A model generated the notes under the pieces. The model searched no databases, was not told where the DNA came from, and worked only from the letters and a program-made list of their open reading frames with translations. A program made the translations under genes and the position numbers. From contig NZ_CP034692.1 of assembly GCF_004114375.1 (NCBI RefSeq), positions 310,001 through 374,000 on the forward strand: a stretch of DNA of 64,000 bases, read 5' to 3'. This DNA is from Halorubrum sp. BOL3-1. GTDB taxonomy: Archaea; Halobacteriota; Halobacteria; Halobacteriales; Haloferacaceae. This document shows, piece after piece, positions 53,937-62,055 of the stretch; position 1 is the stretch's first letter, and the number at the start of each line of letters is the position of its first letter.

Positions 53937-54332
53937 TCAGGCGGTGCCGTCGGCCTCGACGCGGACGAGTTCGACCCCCTCGCGGTCGGCCCGCTCGGAG
54001 AGCGCCGCGAGCGCGGTCCGGACCTCGTCCGACTCCGTCGCGTCGACGCTGACCTCGATCCGGCCGGCGCCGAGGAACGACGCCGCGCGGACGAGTCCGC
54101 GGAGCCGATCGGCTTCGCGCTGGCGTTCGAGGGTGTTTTCGGCGTCGAACGCGGCCTCGGTCGCGACCGCCGCGGGCTGGTAGCCGCGGGCCGCGAGCCC
54201 CCGTTTGAGGTCGCGGAGGTGGTCCGGTGCGGTGCTGTCGAGGTCCGACGCGTCGATGACGACGGGGTCGACGTCGGCGGGACGACAGCCGCGAAGCGTG
54301 CGTTCGATGCCAGGAGGCGAGGTGGCGCTCAT
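53937..54332 (-). CDS. Hypothetical haloarchaeal protein
   Basis: 131 residues. A mixed alpha/beta chain (DPVVIDASDLDSTAPDHLRD, then GAGRIEVSVDATESDEVRTAL) without motif cysteines or membrane helices. GTATAGGTTATAC is found upstream on the plus strand near 54345-54357, giving a promoter close to the start. Same unit as the METTL5-like gene. Family not recognised. Confidence 0.62.
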   Translation of the reverse strand: MSATSPPGIERTLRGCRPADVDPVVIDASDLDSTAPDHLRDLKRGLAARGYQPAAVATEAAFDAENTLERQREADRLRGLVRAASFLGAGRIEVSVDATESDEVRTALAALSERADREGVELVRVEADGTA

Positions 54333-54697
54333 ACCCGCCTATTGGTATAGGTTATACAAAAATCTTTGTAAATGTTCTATGGTAATATAACACGGCGGGG
54401 GAACGGGTCGGACCGGTGTCGAAACCCTGGCAACCGCCGGCGTCGGCGGTAGTATCAGCGGTGTCGGTGGTGCCGAGGTCGGTATCGGCCCCCCGAAGCG
54501 CCGAATTCCGACCGAAAAATACGGTCACGTTCCGTGTGCCTCGGTGGGGCCAGCGGAAACGTATCCGACCGTCGGCCGCAAAACACGAACTCCCGTATTC
54601 CGTCGCTACAAGACCTGTAAACGGTAACAGACGCGTATTGAAACGGGCTCATTTCTATCATGATTATTTATGACGTGAGAAAGGTTTAAATATTCGA
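54333..54697. other. AT-richer intergenic region before tfb
   Basis: This 365-bp gap has no gene I can support, although 54416-54673 is open on the plus strand (low-quality peptide). It is clearly richer in A/T near both ends (TTATACAAAAATCTTTG, CTATCATGATTATTTATG). It probably holds promoters for tfb and for the divergent 54332 unit. Confidence 0.5.
54685..54693 (+). promoter_or_regulatory. TATA box that decides the tfb start
   Basis: TTTAAATAT lies only 5-13 bp before the first in-frame ATG (54698) but 23-31 bp before the second (54716). If it is the TATA box, transcription begins at about 54714-54716, and translation must start at ATG 54716. Confidence 0.6.
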
Positions 54698-54715
54698 ATG
54701 ACCAGAAACGTTTTA

Positions 54716-55669
54716 ATGGAACGTCCGAGTCGCCAGCGCCAACGAGAGCAGGACACGGAGCAGGAAACGGACGAATCGACGGTTGCCTGTCCGGAGTGTG
54801 ACTCGGAGAACATCGTTACCGACGCCGACCAGGAGTTGGTCTGTGAGGACTGCGGCCTCGTCTTAGACGAGCGGAACATCGACCGCGGGCCGGAGTGGCG
54901 GGCGTTCAATCACTCGGAGCGGCAGTCGAAGTCGCGCGTCGGCGCCCCGATCACGGAGACGATGCACGACAAGGGGCTGACGACGACGATCGACTGGAAG
55001 GACAAGGACGCGTACGGGCGGTCGCTCTCCTCGGAGAAGCGCTCCCAGATGCACCGCCTGCGCAAGTGGCAGGAGCGCATCCGGACCAAGGACGCGGGCG
55101 AGCGCAACCTTCAGTTCGCGCTCTCGGAGATCGACCGCATGGCCAGCGCGCTCGGCGTACCGCGGTCGGTACGCGAAGTAGCGTCCGTCATTTATCGACG
55201 GGCGTTGAACGAGGACCTCATCCGCGGGCGCTCGATCGAGGGCGTCTCCACCGCTGCGCTGTACGCCGCCTGCCGACAGGAGGGGATCCCTCGCAGCCTC
55301 GACGAGGTCGCGGACGTCTCCCGGGTCCCGCAAAAAGAGATCGGTCGGACGTATCGGTACATCTCCCAGGAGTTGGGGTTGGAGCTGAGGCCGGTCGACC
55401 CCAAGCAGTTCGTCCCCCGCTTCGGGTCCGCGCTCGAACTGAGCGAGGAGGTCCAGTCGAAGGCGACCGAGATCATCGACGTCTCCGCCGAACAGGGACT
55501 GCTCTCCGGAAAATCACCGACCGGCTTCGCGGCCGCCGCCATCTACGCGGCCTCGCTGCTCTGTAATGAGAAGAAGACCCAGCGCGAGGTCGCGGATGTC
55601 GCGCAGGTCACCGAGGTCACCATCCGGAACCGATATCAAGAACAGATCGAAGCGATGGGCTTCAGGTAG
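54716..55669 (+). CDS. tfb: Transcription initiation factor TFB
   Basis: 317 residues from ATG 54716 ([16 protein letters not shown]); ATG 54698 adds six residues but lies too near the TATA box. The N-terminal zinc ribbon has [10 protein letters not shown] and [10 protein letters not shown]. The B-finger/linker is [20 protein letters not shown]. Two cyclin folds follow: [20 protein letters not shown] and [19 protein letters not shown] in the first, [17 protein letters not shown] and [18 protein letters not shown] in the second. It recruits RNA polymerase to TBP-TATA. Haloarchaea carry many TFB paralogues; which one this is cannot be decided. Confidence 0.95.
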   Translation: MERPSRQRQREQDTEQETDESTVACPECDSENIVTDADQELVCEDCGLVLDERNIDRGPEWRAFNHSERQSKSRVGAPITETMHDKGLTTTIDWKDKDAYGRSLSSEKRSQMHRLRKWQERIRTKDAGERNLQFALSEIDRMASALGVPRSVREVASVIYRRALNEDLIRGRSIEGVSTAALYAACRQEGIPRSLDEVADVSRVPQKEIGRTYRYISQELGLELRPVDPKQFVPRFGSALELSEEVQSKATEIIDVSAEQGLLSGKSPTGFAAAAIYAASLLCNEKKTQREVADVAQVTEVTIRNRYQEQIEAMGFR

Positions 55670-55830
55670 GGCGGTTCGACGGTTCGGACGAGCGTCTCGC
55701 GTTCCATCCTCGCGCCCGAGACACACGTCTCTCTTCGTTCCCACGCCAGAGACGCGCGTCCCCCTCCGTTCCCGCGTCCCGAACGGTTGGATCGGGTTTT
55801 TAATCGATACCCGCTGTACCACTCACCGAG

Positions 55831-56265
55831 ATGTACTCAGAGATCCTCGTTCCGACGGACGGAAGCCCGGCGTCGGACGCCGCGATCGAACACGCGATCG
55901 ACCTCGCTGACCGGTACGACGCCCGGCTCCACGCGCTGTACGTCGTCGACGGTGGGGCGTACTCCAGCCTAGAGGCCGGGGCGGAGGTCGTCGTCGACGC
56001 GCTCGAATCCGAGGGCAGGGAGGCGACGGAACGAGTGTCTGACGCCGCCGCCGCCGGCGGCGTCGAGTGCGTCACCACCGTCGCGTCCGGGACCGCGTAT
56101 CAGTCGATCCACGACTACGTCGACGAACACGGCATCGACGTCGTCGTGATGGGGACCCACGGTCGGAAGGGACTCGACCGCTACCTCCTGGGAAGCGTCA
56201 CCGAGCGCGTCGTCCGCACCTCGGACGTCCCGGTGTTGACCGTCCGACAGCCGACAGATGAGTAG
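55831..56265 (+). CDS. Universal stress protein (UspA) family, ATP-binding type
   Basis: 144 residues. MYSEILVPTDGSPASDAAIE, then DVVVMGTHGRKGLDRYLLGSV, is the intact G-x2-G-x9-G(S/T) loop. It therefore belongs to the ATP-binding Usp class, unlike the 21815 protein. TTTTTAATCG 26-34 bp upstream gives a leaderless start. MenE follows after 24 bp and may be in the same unit. Confidence 0.93.
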   Translation: MYSEILVPTDGSPASDAAIEHAIDLADRYDARLHALYVVDGGAYSSLEAGAEVVVDALESEGREATERVSDAAAAGGVECVTTVASGTAYQSIHDYVDEHGIDVVVMGTHGRKGLDRYLLGSVTERVVRTSDVPVLTVRQPTDE

Positions 56266-56289
56266 CCGGGCTCCCCTCGGCGGACACGG

Positions 56290-58455
56290 GTGACAGCGAT
56301 GCGGGACTGGCTGTCACACCGCGTCGTCTCGTCGCCGGACGACGCCGCCCTCGTCCGCGCCGAAGACGGCGAAACGTGGAGCTACACCGATCTCGACCGA
56401 CTCGTCTCCGAGACGGCGGGGCGGCTCGTCACCCACGGACTGGGCGAGGGAGACCGGATCGGCGTACTCACGCCGCCGTACGTGGGCACCGTCGGCCTCG
56501 TCCACGCGACGATGCGGATCGGGGCGACGTTCGTCCCGCTCGGGCAGGAGCTGACCGCCCGCGAGATCTCCGCCCGGATCGACCGGACTGACCTCGACGC
56601 CGTCGTCTGTGCGGAGCCGACGGAGCCGACCGCGACCGAGGCGGCGTCCCGGATCGACGGGGTCCCCGTGTACTCCGTCGACGACCCGGCGAACGCGGAC
56701 GTGACCGGGATCCACGACGTCGACCCGGCGTCGCTCGACCCGCCGGAGTGGTCGTTCGGGGACCCGCTCTGCGTGCTGTTCACCTCCGGGACCACCGGCG
56801 AACCGAAGCCCGTGCCGCTGACCGCGGGCAACGTGTACAGCTCCGCGGTCGCCTCCGGGTTCCGCCTGAGCGTGGCGGCCGACGACCGGTGGCTGGTATC
56901 GCTGTCGCTCCACCACATGGGCGGGCTGGCACCGGTGTACCGGTCGGTGCTGTACGGGACCACCCTCGTGTTGCGCGAGGGGTTCGACGCCGCCGGCACC
57001 GCGGACGACATCGACGCCTACGACGTGACCGGGGTCTCGCTCGTCCCGACGATGCTCCGACGGATGCTCGACCGCCGCGGGACGCTGTCGGACTCGCTCC
57101 GCGTCGTCCTGCTGGGAGGCGCGCCCGCGCCGGCGGAACTGCTGGAACGGTGCCGTGACTACTCGATCCCCGTGTACCCGACCTACGGGATGACGGAGGC
57201 CGCCTCGCAGATCACGACCGCGACGCCGCGACAGACCAGAGACCGGATCGGGACGGTCGGTCGACCGCTCTTCGGCACCGACGTGACAGTCGTCGACGAC
57301 GGCGGCGAACCGGCCGACCCGGGCGAGACCGGCGAAATAGTCGTCAGCGGGCCGACGATCACGCCGGGATATCTCGTTGAGGACGGGGAAGGGGCCGCCG
57401 ACGCGGTCGACGTGAACGGGATCGATCCCGCGAACCTCGACCGGTCCAAGTTCGGCCAGCACGGACTCCGCACCGGCGACGTCGGCCGGATCGACGAGGC
57501 GGGGTACCTCCACGTGCTCAACCGCGTCGACGACCGGATCATCACCGGCGGCAAGAACGTCGAACCCGGAGAGGTCGTGGACGTACTCCGCGAGTACGAC
57601 GCGGTCGACGATGTCGCGGTGGTCGGACTCGACGACGACGTGTGGGGCGAACGGGTCGCGGCGCTCCTCGCCGTCGGCGACCGGTTCCCGTCGGTCGCGG
57701 CCGACGCCGCCCCCGTCGACGGCGGGTCCTCGGGGGACGCGTCTCCGGAGGACGCCTCCCGGGAAGGCGATTCTCCGGAGGGCGACTCCGAGCCGGACGG
57801 TTCCGAATCCGGCGACTCCGATCCGGAGGACGACGATTCGAGCGAGGGGGAAGCGTCCCCGGCCGACGGGCTCACGGAGCAGGCCGTCGGAGCCGAGGAC
57901 GTCGGCCCCGCACCGATCGACGAGGCCGCGTTAGTCACCTTCGCCCGCGATCGATTGGCCGGGTTCAAGCTCCCGAAGACCGTCGCGTACGCCGAGGAAC
58001 TGCCTCGGACCGTCTCGGGGACGGTCGACAGAGAGGCGACGCGAACCGTCCTCCGCGAGCGCGGCACGGACCCCCGCGAGAGCGTCGACGCGGACCTCGA
58101 AACCGCGGGGTTCGAGCCCGCCGACCCGACCGAGCCGCCGGAGGGGTCGGAATCGACGGCGGCGGACGAGTCGGACGCCGGCGAACGCGGCGCGGACGAC
58201 GCCGGAGAAGCGACGGCCGACGACGAGACCGGGACCGCCGCCGAGACCGCAGCTACCGACGGGACCGCGACGACTGACGAGACCGCGACGGAGGCGGACG
58301 ACGACGGTGACGTCAAAGACGACGCCGCCGAGGTCGAGATCGCTGACGCCGACGAGGTCGCGAGCGGGCCGGACGACGAGGTCGCGAGCAGGCCGGACGA
58401 CGACGCCGCGAGCGGGCCGGATGACGACGCCGACGTCGAAGACGACGAGACGTAA
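56290..58455 (+). CDS. menE: 2-succinylbenzoate--CoA ligase (MenE) with acidic insert and tail
   Basis: 721 residues from GTG 56290 (ATG 56299 is as good). It is an adenylate-forming enzyme: LFTSGTTGEPKPV (P-loop, about 160), YPTYGMTEAASQ, GDVGRIDEAGYLHVLNRVDD and GGKNVEPGEV. Two odd parts: an acidic insert of about 60 residues (475-537, SSGDASPEDASREGDS...) in the C-terminal domain, and a tail from about 600 on rich in D/E/T/A with repeats DDEVAS-RPDDDAAS-GPDDDA. The A10 motif reads LPRTVSGTVDREA, where adenylating enzymes usually have Lys in the position of the second T. Activates o-succinylbenzoate for menaquinone. Confidence 0.85.
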   Translation: MTAMRDWLSHRVVSSPDDAALVRAEDGETWSYTDLDRLVSETAGRLVTHGLGEGDRIGVLTPPYVGTVGLVHATMRIGATFVPLGQELTAREISARIDRTDLDAVVCAEPTEPTATEAASRIDGVPVYSVDDPANADVTGIHDVDPASLDPPEWSFGDPLCVLFTSGTTGEPKPVPLTAGNVYSSAVASGFRLSVAADDRWLVSLSLHHMGGLAPVYRSVLYGTTLVLREGFDAAGTADDIDAYDVTGVSLVPTMLRRMLDRRGTLSDSLRVVLLGGAPAPAELLERCRDYSIPVYPTYGMTEAASQITTATPRQTRDRIGTVGRPLFGTDVTVVDDGGEPADPGETGEIVVSGPTITPGYLVEDGEGAADAVDVNGIDPANLDRSKFGQHGLRTGDVGRIDEAGYLHVLNRVDDRIITGGKNVEPGEVVDVLREYDAVDDVAVVGLDDDVWGERVAALLAVGDRFPSVAADAAPVDGGSSGDASPEDASREGDSPEGDSEPDGSESGDSDPEDDDSSEGEASPADGLTEQAVGAEDVGPAPIDEAALVTFARDRLAGFKLPKTVAYAEELPRTVSGTVDREATRTVLRERGTDPRESVDADLETAGFEPADPTEPPEGSESTAADESDAGERGADDAGEATADDETGTAAETAATDGTATTDETATEADDDGDVKDDAAEVEIADADEVASGPDDEVASRPDDDAASGPDDDADVEDDET

Positions 58456-58516
58456 ACACGCCCGAAGTTGTTCGTTGTTCCACGAACGTTTTGTCCGCGG
58501 GGATCCCAACTTCGGT

Positions 58517-59665
58517 ATGGAGCTGCTCGACGACAGCATCGTGCCGGAGCGCGCGCGAGACGTCAAACAGGAGGCCCGTGAGTTCGCGGACGAGTACATC
58601 GCCCCGAACGCCGAGGCGTGCTACGAGTCGGGCGAGTACCCGTGGGAGATTCTCGAAGCGGGGATGGACGCCGGGCTCGTCGCCCAAGATATCGGTGAGG
58701 AGTACGGCGGGAAGGGGTTCGACCTCGCGCAGGTGCTCGCCATCGCGGAGGAGTTCTACCGCGCGGACGCCGGCATCGCGCTCACGCTCCAGCTCGCCAG
58801 CTTCGGCGCGGAGATGGTCGAGGACTACGGGAGCGACGAACAGAAAGAGGAGTATCTCCGTCCGGTCGCGGCAAACGACCAGATATCCGGGCTCGCGGTC
58901 TCCGAGCCGGAGACCGGCTCCGACCTGGCCGGCATGACGACGAAAGCCGAGAAGGTCGAGGGGGGCTACGAGCTGACCGGCGAGAAGTACTGGGTCGGCA
59001 ACGCGGTCGAGGCCGACTGGCTCACCGTCTACGCGAAGACCGGCGAGAGCGACGACCGCTACTCGAACTACACGCTGTTCGTCGTCGAGACCGACTCGGA
59101 CGGCTACGAGGCCGAACACATCCCGGAGAAGATGGGGATGCGCGCGTCCAAGCAGGGCCACATCGTCTTCGAGGACTGCTTCGTCCCGGAGGAGAACGTC
59201 GTCGGCAGCGAGGGCGGCGGCTTCTACGCGCTCGCGGACTTCTTCAACCACGGCCGCGTCATCGTCGGCGGGCACGGGCTGGGACTCGCCGCCGCCGCCA
59301 TCGAGGAGGCGGAGGCGTTCATCGACGAGCGCGAGGCGTTCGACCGGACCATCGACGAGTTCCAGGCGGTTCAGCACACGATCTCGGACATGCGGATCGG
59401 GTTCGAGTCGGCCCGCGCGCTCAACTGGCGCGCCTGCGAGAAGGTGGCGGACAACGACGACGCCGGCTACTGGGCCGCTCTGGCGAAGACGAAGTCCACG
59501 GAGGTCGCCACCGACTGCGCCGAGCGGGGCATGAAGCTCCACGGCGGCCGCTCGATCCTCACCGACCGCCGGATCGCCCGCGTCTACCGCGACGTGCGCA
59601 TCCCGGTGATCTACGAGGGCGCCAACGACATCCAGCGCAACCTGATCTACCGGCAGTCGCGCTGA
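58517..59665 (+). CDS. Acyl-CoA dehydrogenase
   Basis: 382 residues from ATG 58517 (MELLDDSIVPERARDVKQEA); the upstream open frame is the shadow of the menE tail. FAD/substrate motifs are SGLAVSEPETGSDLAGM and GEKYWVGNAVEADW. The C-terminus has LHGGRSILTDRRIARVYRDV, then VIYEGANDIQRNL, with the catalytic Glu in Y-E-G. Chain length preference cannot be read. No etfAB or beta-oxidation partner is adjacent, so it is probably a single-gene unit. Confidence 0.92.
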   Translation: MELLDDSIVPERARDVKQEAREFADEYIAPNAEACYESGEYPWEILEAGMDAGLVAQDIGEEYGGKGFDLAQVLAIAEEFYRADAGIALTLQLASFGAEMVEDYGSDEQKEEYLRPVAANDQISGLAVSEPETGSDLAGMTTKAEKVEGGYELTGEKYWVGNAVEADWLTVYAKTGESDDRYSNYTLFVVETDSDGYEAEHIPEKMGMRASKQGHIVFEDCFVPEENVVGSEGGGFYALADFFNHGRVIVGGHGLGLAAAAIEEAEAFIDEREAFDRTIDEFQAVQHTISDMRIGFESARALNWRACEKVADNDDAGYWAALAKTKSTEVATDCAERGMKLHGGRSILTDRRIARVYRDVRIPVIYEGANDIQRNLIYRQSR

Positions 59666-59737
59666 GGCGGGAGGCGGCGACCGCGCCCGCGCTCGACGCG
59701 ACGAAAACGCCAAGACGCCGGGGCGACACCACGACGT

Positions 59738-61552
59738 ATGTCACTCCAGGACTACTGGGGGATCGGCCCGAAGACGAGCGAGCGGCTGACGGAGGCGCTC
59801 GGGACCGAGCGGGCCGTCGCGGCGATCGAGTCGGCCGACGTCCGCGCGCTCGTCGACGCCGGCCTCCACCGCGGCCGCGCGACGCGCATCCTCCGCCGGG
59901 CGAACGGCGAGGCCGGGATGGACGCCCTCGCGACGGGCGACGCGCGCTCGGTGTACGACGACCTCCTGACCCTCGCGGCCGACGCGGCCCTGACTGCGCA
60001 CGCGGCCGACCGGATCCGCGTGATGACGCCGCTCACCGGCCGCGACGCCGTCGAGTCGCGGCTCGATCGGGTCGTCGGCGCCCGAGACGCGTGGACCGGT
60101 CTCGACGAGCCGGACAGAGGGACCGTCGCGGACGCGTTCGCCGCGTACGACGAGGCCGACGCCTCGGACCTGGCCGCGGTCGAGACCGCCGTCGCGCTCC
60201 GCGAGGCCGGACTGACAGACGGTCCCTTCGCTGACGTCGGCGGGTTGGACGGCGACCGCCTGCGCGACGCGGCCGACGCGCTGGCCGACGTGCGCGGGTC
60301 GATCGACCCCGACGGTGAACTCGACGGCGACGACATCGAGATCGCGGCGGGCGCCGACGCGGAGCTGGACCGGCTTCGAGACCGGCTGGTGGCCGCGAGC
60401 GACCTCGCGGACTCCGCGTTCGACGTGCTCGAATCGGTGCGCGACGGCAGCCTCCGCGACTTCGAGGCGCTCGAAGCCGCGACGATCGACCGCGTCGCGC
60501 GCGAGACCGGCGTTGAGCCGGCGACGGTCCGGGCGGCCGCGCCCGACGAGGCGCTCGACGCCGCCGACTTCGTCTCCGGGACCCTGCGGGACCTCGTCGA
60601 CGAACTCGAATCGGCGGTCGACGAGCGCGAGGCCGCGGTCGCGGCCGACATCCGCGATCGGCTCAGAGACGAGGCGGGGACGGACGAGGACACGTCCGTC
60701 GCCCGCGCCGCGACGGCGGTGTCGGACGCCGCCTTCCTCCTGTCGCTCGGCCGGTTCACGGCCGAGAACGACCACGTCCGGCCGACCTTGGTCGACGACG
60801 GGATCGCCGTGCGCGGGGCGCGAAACCCCTTCCTCGCCGGCGAGGTCCAGCCGGTTTCGTACGGGGTCGGGTCGCACTCGCTCGCGGGGGAGTCTGGGCC
60901 GGCGAGCGCGGACGCGCCGCCGCCTGGCGACCGCGTGAGCGTCCTCACCGGGGCGAACTCAGGCGGGAAGACGACGCTGCTGGAGACCCTGTGTGCGGTC
61001 GCGCTGCTCGCGTCGATGGGGCTGCCCGTGCCCGCCGAAGCGGCCGAGGTCGGGACGTTCGACCGGATCGTGTTCCACCGCCGACACGCTTCGTTTAACG
61101 CCGGCGTGCTGGAGTCGACCCTGAAGTCGGTCGTCCCGCCACTGGTCGCGGACGGCCGCACGCTGATGCTCGTCGACGAGTTCGAGGCGATCACCGAGCC
61201 GGGGCGGGCCGCAGACCTGCTGAACGGGCTGGTGACGCTCACCGTAGACCGCGGCGCGCTCGGCGTCTACGTCACCCACCTCGCGGCGGACCTCAGCCCC
61301 CTACCCGACGCCGCGCGCGTCGACGGCATCTTCGCGGAGGGGCTGACGAACGACCTCGACCTCCGCGTCGACTACCAGCCGCGGTTCGAGACGGTCGGGA
61401 AGTCGACGCCGGAGTTCATCGTCTCCCGGCTCGTCGCGAACGCGAGCGACCGCGGCGTCCGCGCCGGCTTCGAGCACCTCGCCGGCGCGGTGGGCGAGGA
61501 GGCGGTCCAGCGAACGCTCTCGGACGCCGAGTGGACGGCGAACGATGACTGA
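59738..61552 (+). CDS. MutS-family ATPase with N-terminal helix-hairpin-helix (MutS2/MutS5-like)
   Basis: 604 residues. An HhH-like start (MSLQDYWGIGPKTSERLTEAL) is followed by a long helical lever/clamp region. The ABC-type ATPase has Walker A LTGANSGGKTTLLET (about 408-416), Q-loop region and Walker B TLMLVDEFEAITEPG. There is no N-terminal mismatch-recognition domain (Phe-x-Glu) and no Smr domain. Archaeal members of this group are thought to act in recombination or branched-DNA processing rather than mismatch repair. Overlaps the next gene by eight bases. Confidence 0.87.
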   Translation: MSLQDYWGIGPKTSERLTEALGTERAVAAIESADVRALVDAGLHRGRATRILRRANGEAGMDALATGDARSVYDDLLTLAADAALTAHAADRIRVMTPLTGRDAVESRLDRVVGARDAWTGLDEPDRGTVADAFAAYDEADASDLAAVETAVALREAGLTDGPFADVGGLDGDRLRDAADALADVRGSIDPDGELDGDDIEIAAGADAELDRLRDRLVAASDLADSAFDVLESVRDGSLRDFEALEAATIDRVARETGVEPATVRAAAPDEALDAADFVSGTLRDLVDELESAVDEREAAVAADIRDRLRDEAGTDEDTSVARAATAVSDAAFLLSLGRFTAENDHVRPTLVDDGIAVRGARNPFLAGEVQPVSYGVGSHSLAGESGPASADAPPPGDRVSVLTGANSGGKTTLLETLCAVALLASMGLPVPAEAAEVGTFDRIVFHRRHASFNAGVLESTLKSVVPPLVADGRTLMLVDEFEAITEPGRAADLLNGLVTLTVDRGALGVYVTHLAADLSPLPDAARVDGIFAEGLTNDLDLRVDYQPRFETVGKSTPEFIVSRLVANASDRGVRAGFEHLAGAVGEEAVQRTLSDAEWTANDD

Positions 61553-62036
61553 CGGGCCAGAGTCCGGCGAGCGGGACGGCGGGGACGACGCGCCGGGACC
61601 GGACCGGGTCCGGTCGGTCGCGGTCCATCGCGAGGACGTGGCGAACGCGCTCGAAGCCACCCTCCGGAGCGACCGCGAGGTCGTCCTCCGGGCGACGCCG
61701 CCGTTCTCGGGCCGGATGCGCGCTCGACTCCACGCGCTCGACGCGGGAAGCGGCAGCGACGGCGACGGCGGCGCCGAGGGGGGTTCGGGCGACGGCGGCG
61801 ACGCCCCGGAGCCGCTTCACGTCGACCCGCGCGCCCTCGTCGACGGGGTTCCGCCGTACCCCGAGGTCGACGACACGGCCGCCGAGTACCCCGACGCCGA
61901 CCTCGACGCCCGCCGAGAGCGACACGCGGCGGCCGTCGAGGCGTGGCGGGAGGCGGTCCGCGAGAGCGTCGGCTCGACGGTCGAGATAGAGTTCGACGGC
62001 GAATCGCGCGCGGTCGACGTGACCGCGCTGGGCTGA
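61545..62036 (+). CDS. Hypothetical haloarchaeal protein, coupled to the MutS-like gene
   Basis: 163 residues from ATG 61545. RVRSVAVHREDVANALEATL and VVLRATPPFSGRMRARLHAL form a small folded N-part. A Gly/Ser/Asp-rich insert (GSGSDGDGGAEGGSGDGGD) follows, then HVDPRALVDGVPPYPEVDDT, and a helix-beta end (VEIEFDGESRAVDV). It overlaps the MutS-like gene by eight bases, so it is probably its functional partner. Family not recognised. Confidence 0.68.
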   Translation: MTDGPESGERDGGDDAPGPDRVRSVAVHREDVANALEATLRSDREVVLRATPPFSGRMRARLHALDAGSGSDGDGGAEGGSGDGGDAPEPLHVDPRALVDGVPPYPEVDDTAAEYPDADLDARRERHAAAVEAWREAVRESVGSTVEIEFDGESRAVDVTALG

Positions 62037-62055
62037 GCCGCGAGAGGAGAGCCGC

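Noticed and set aside
61545-62036. Frameshifted C-terminus of the MutS-like protein
   Set aside because: It has its own ATG, different composition and a distinct short fold; an 8-base overlap is normal coupling.
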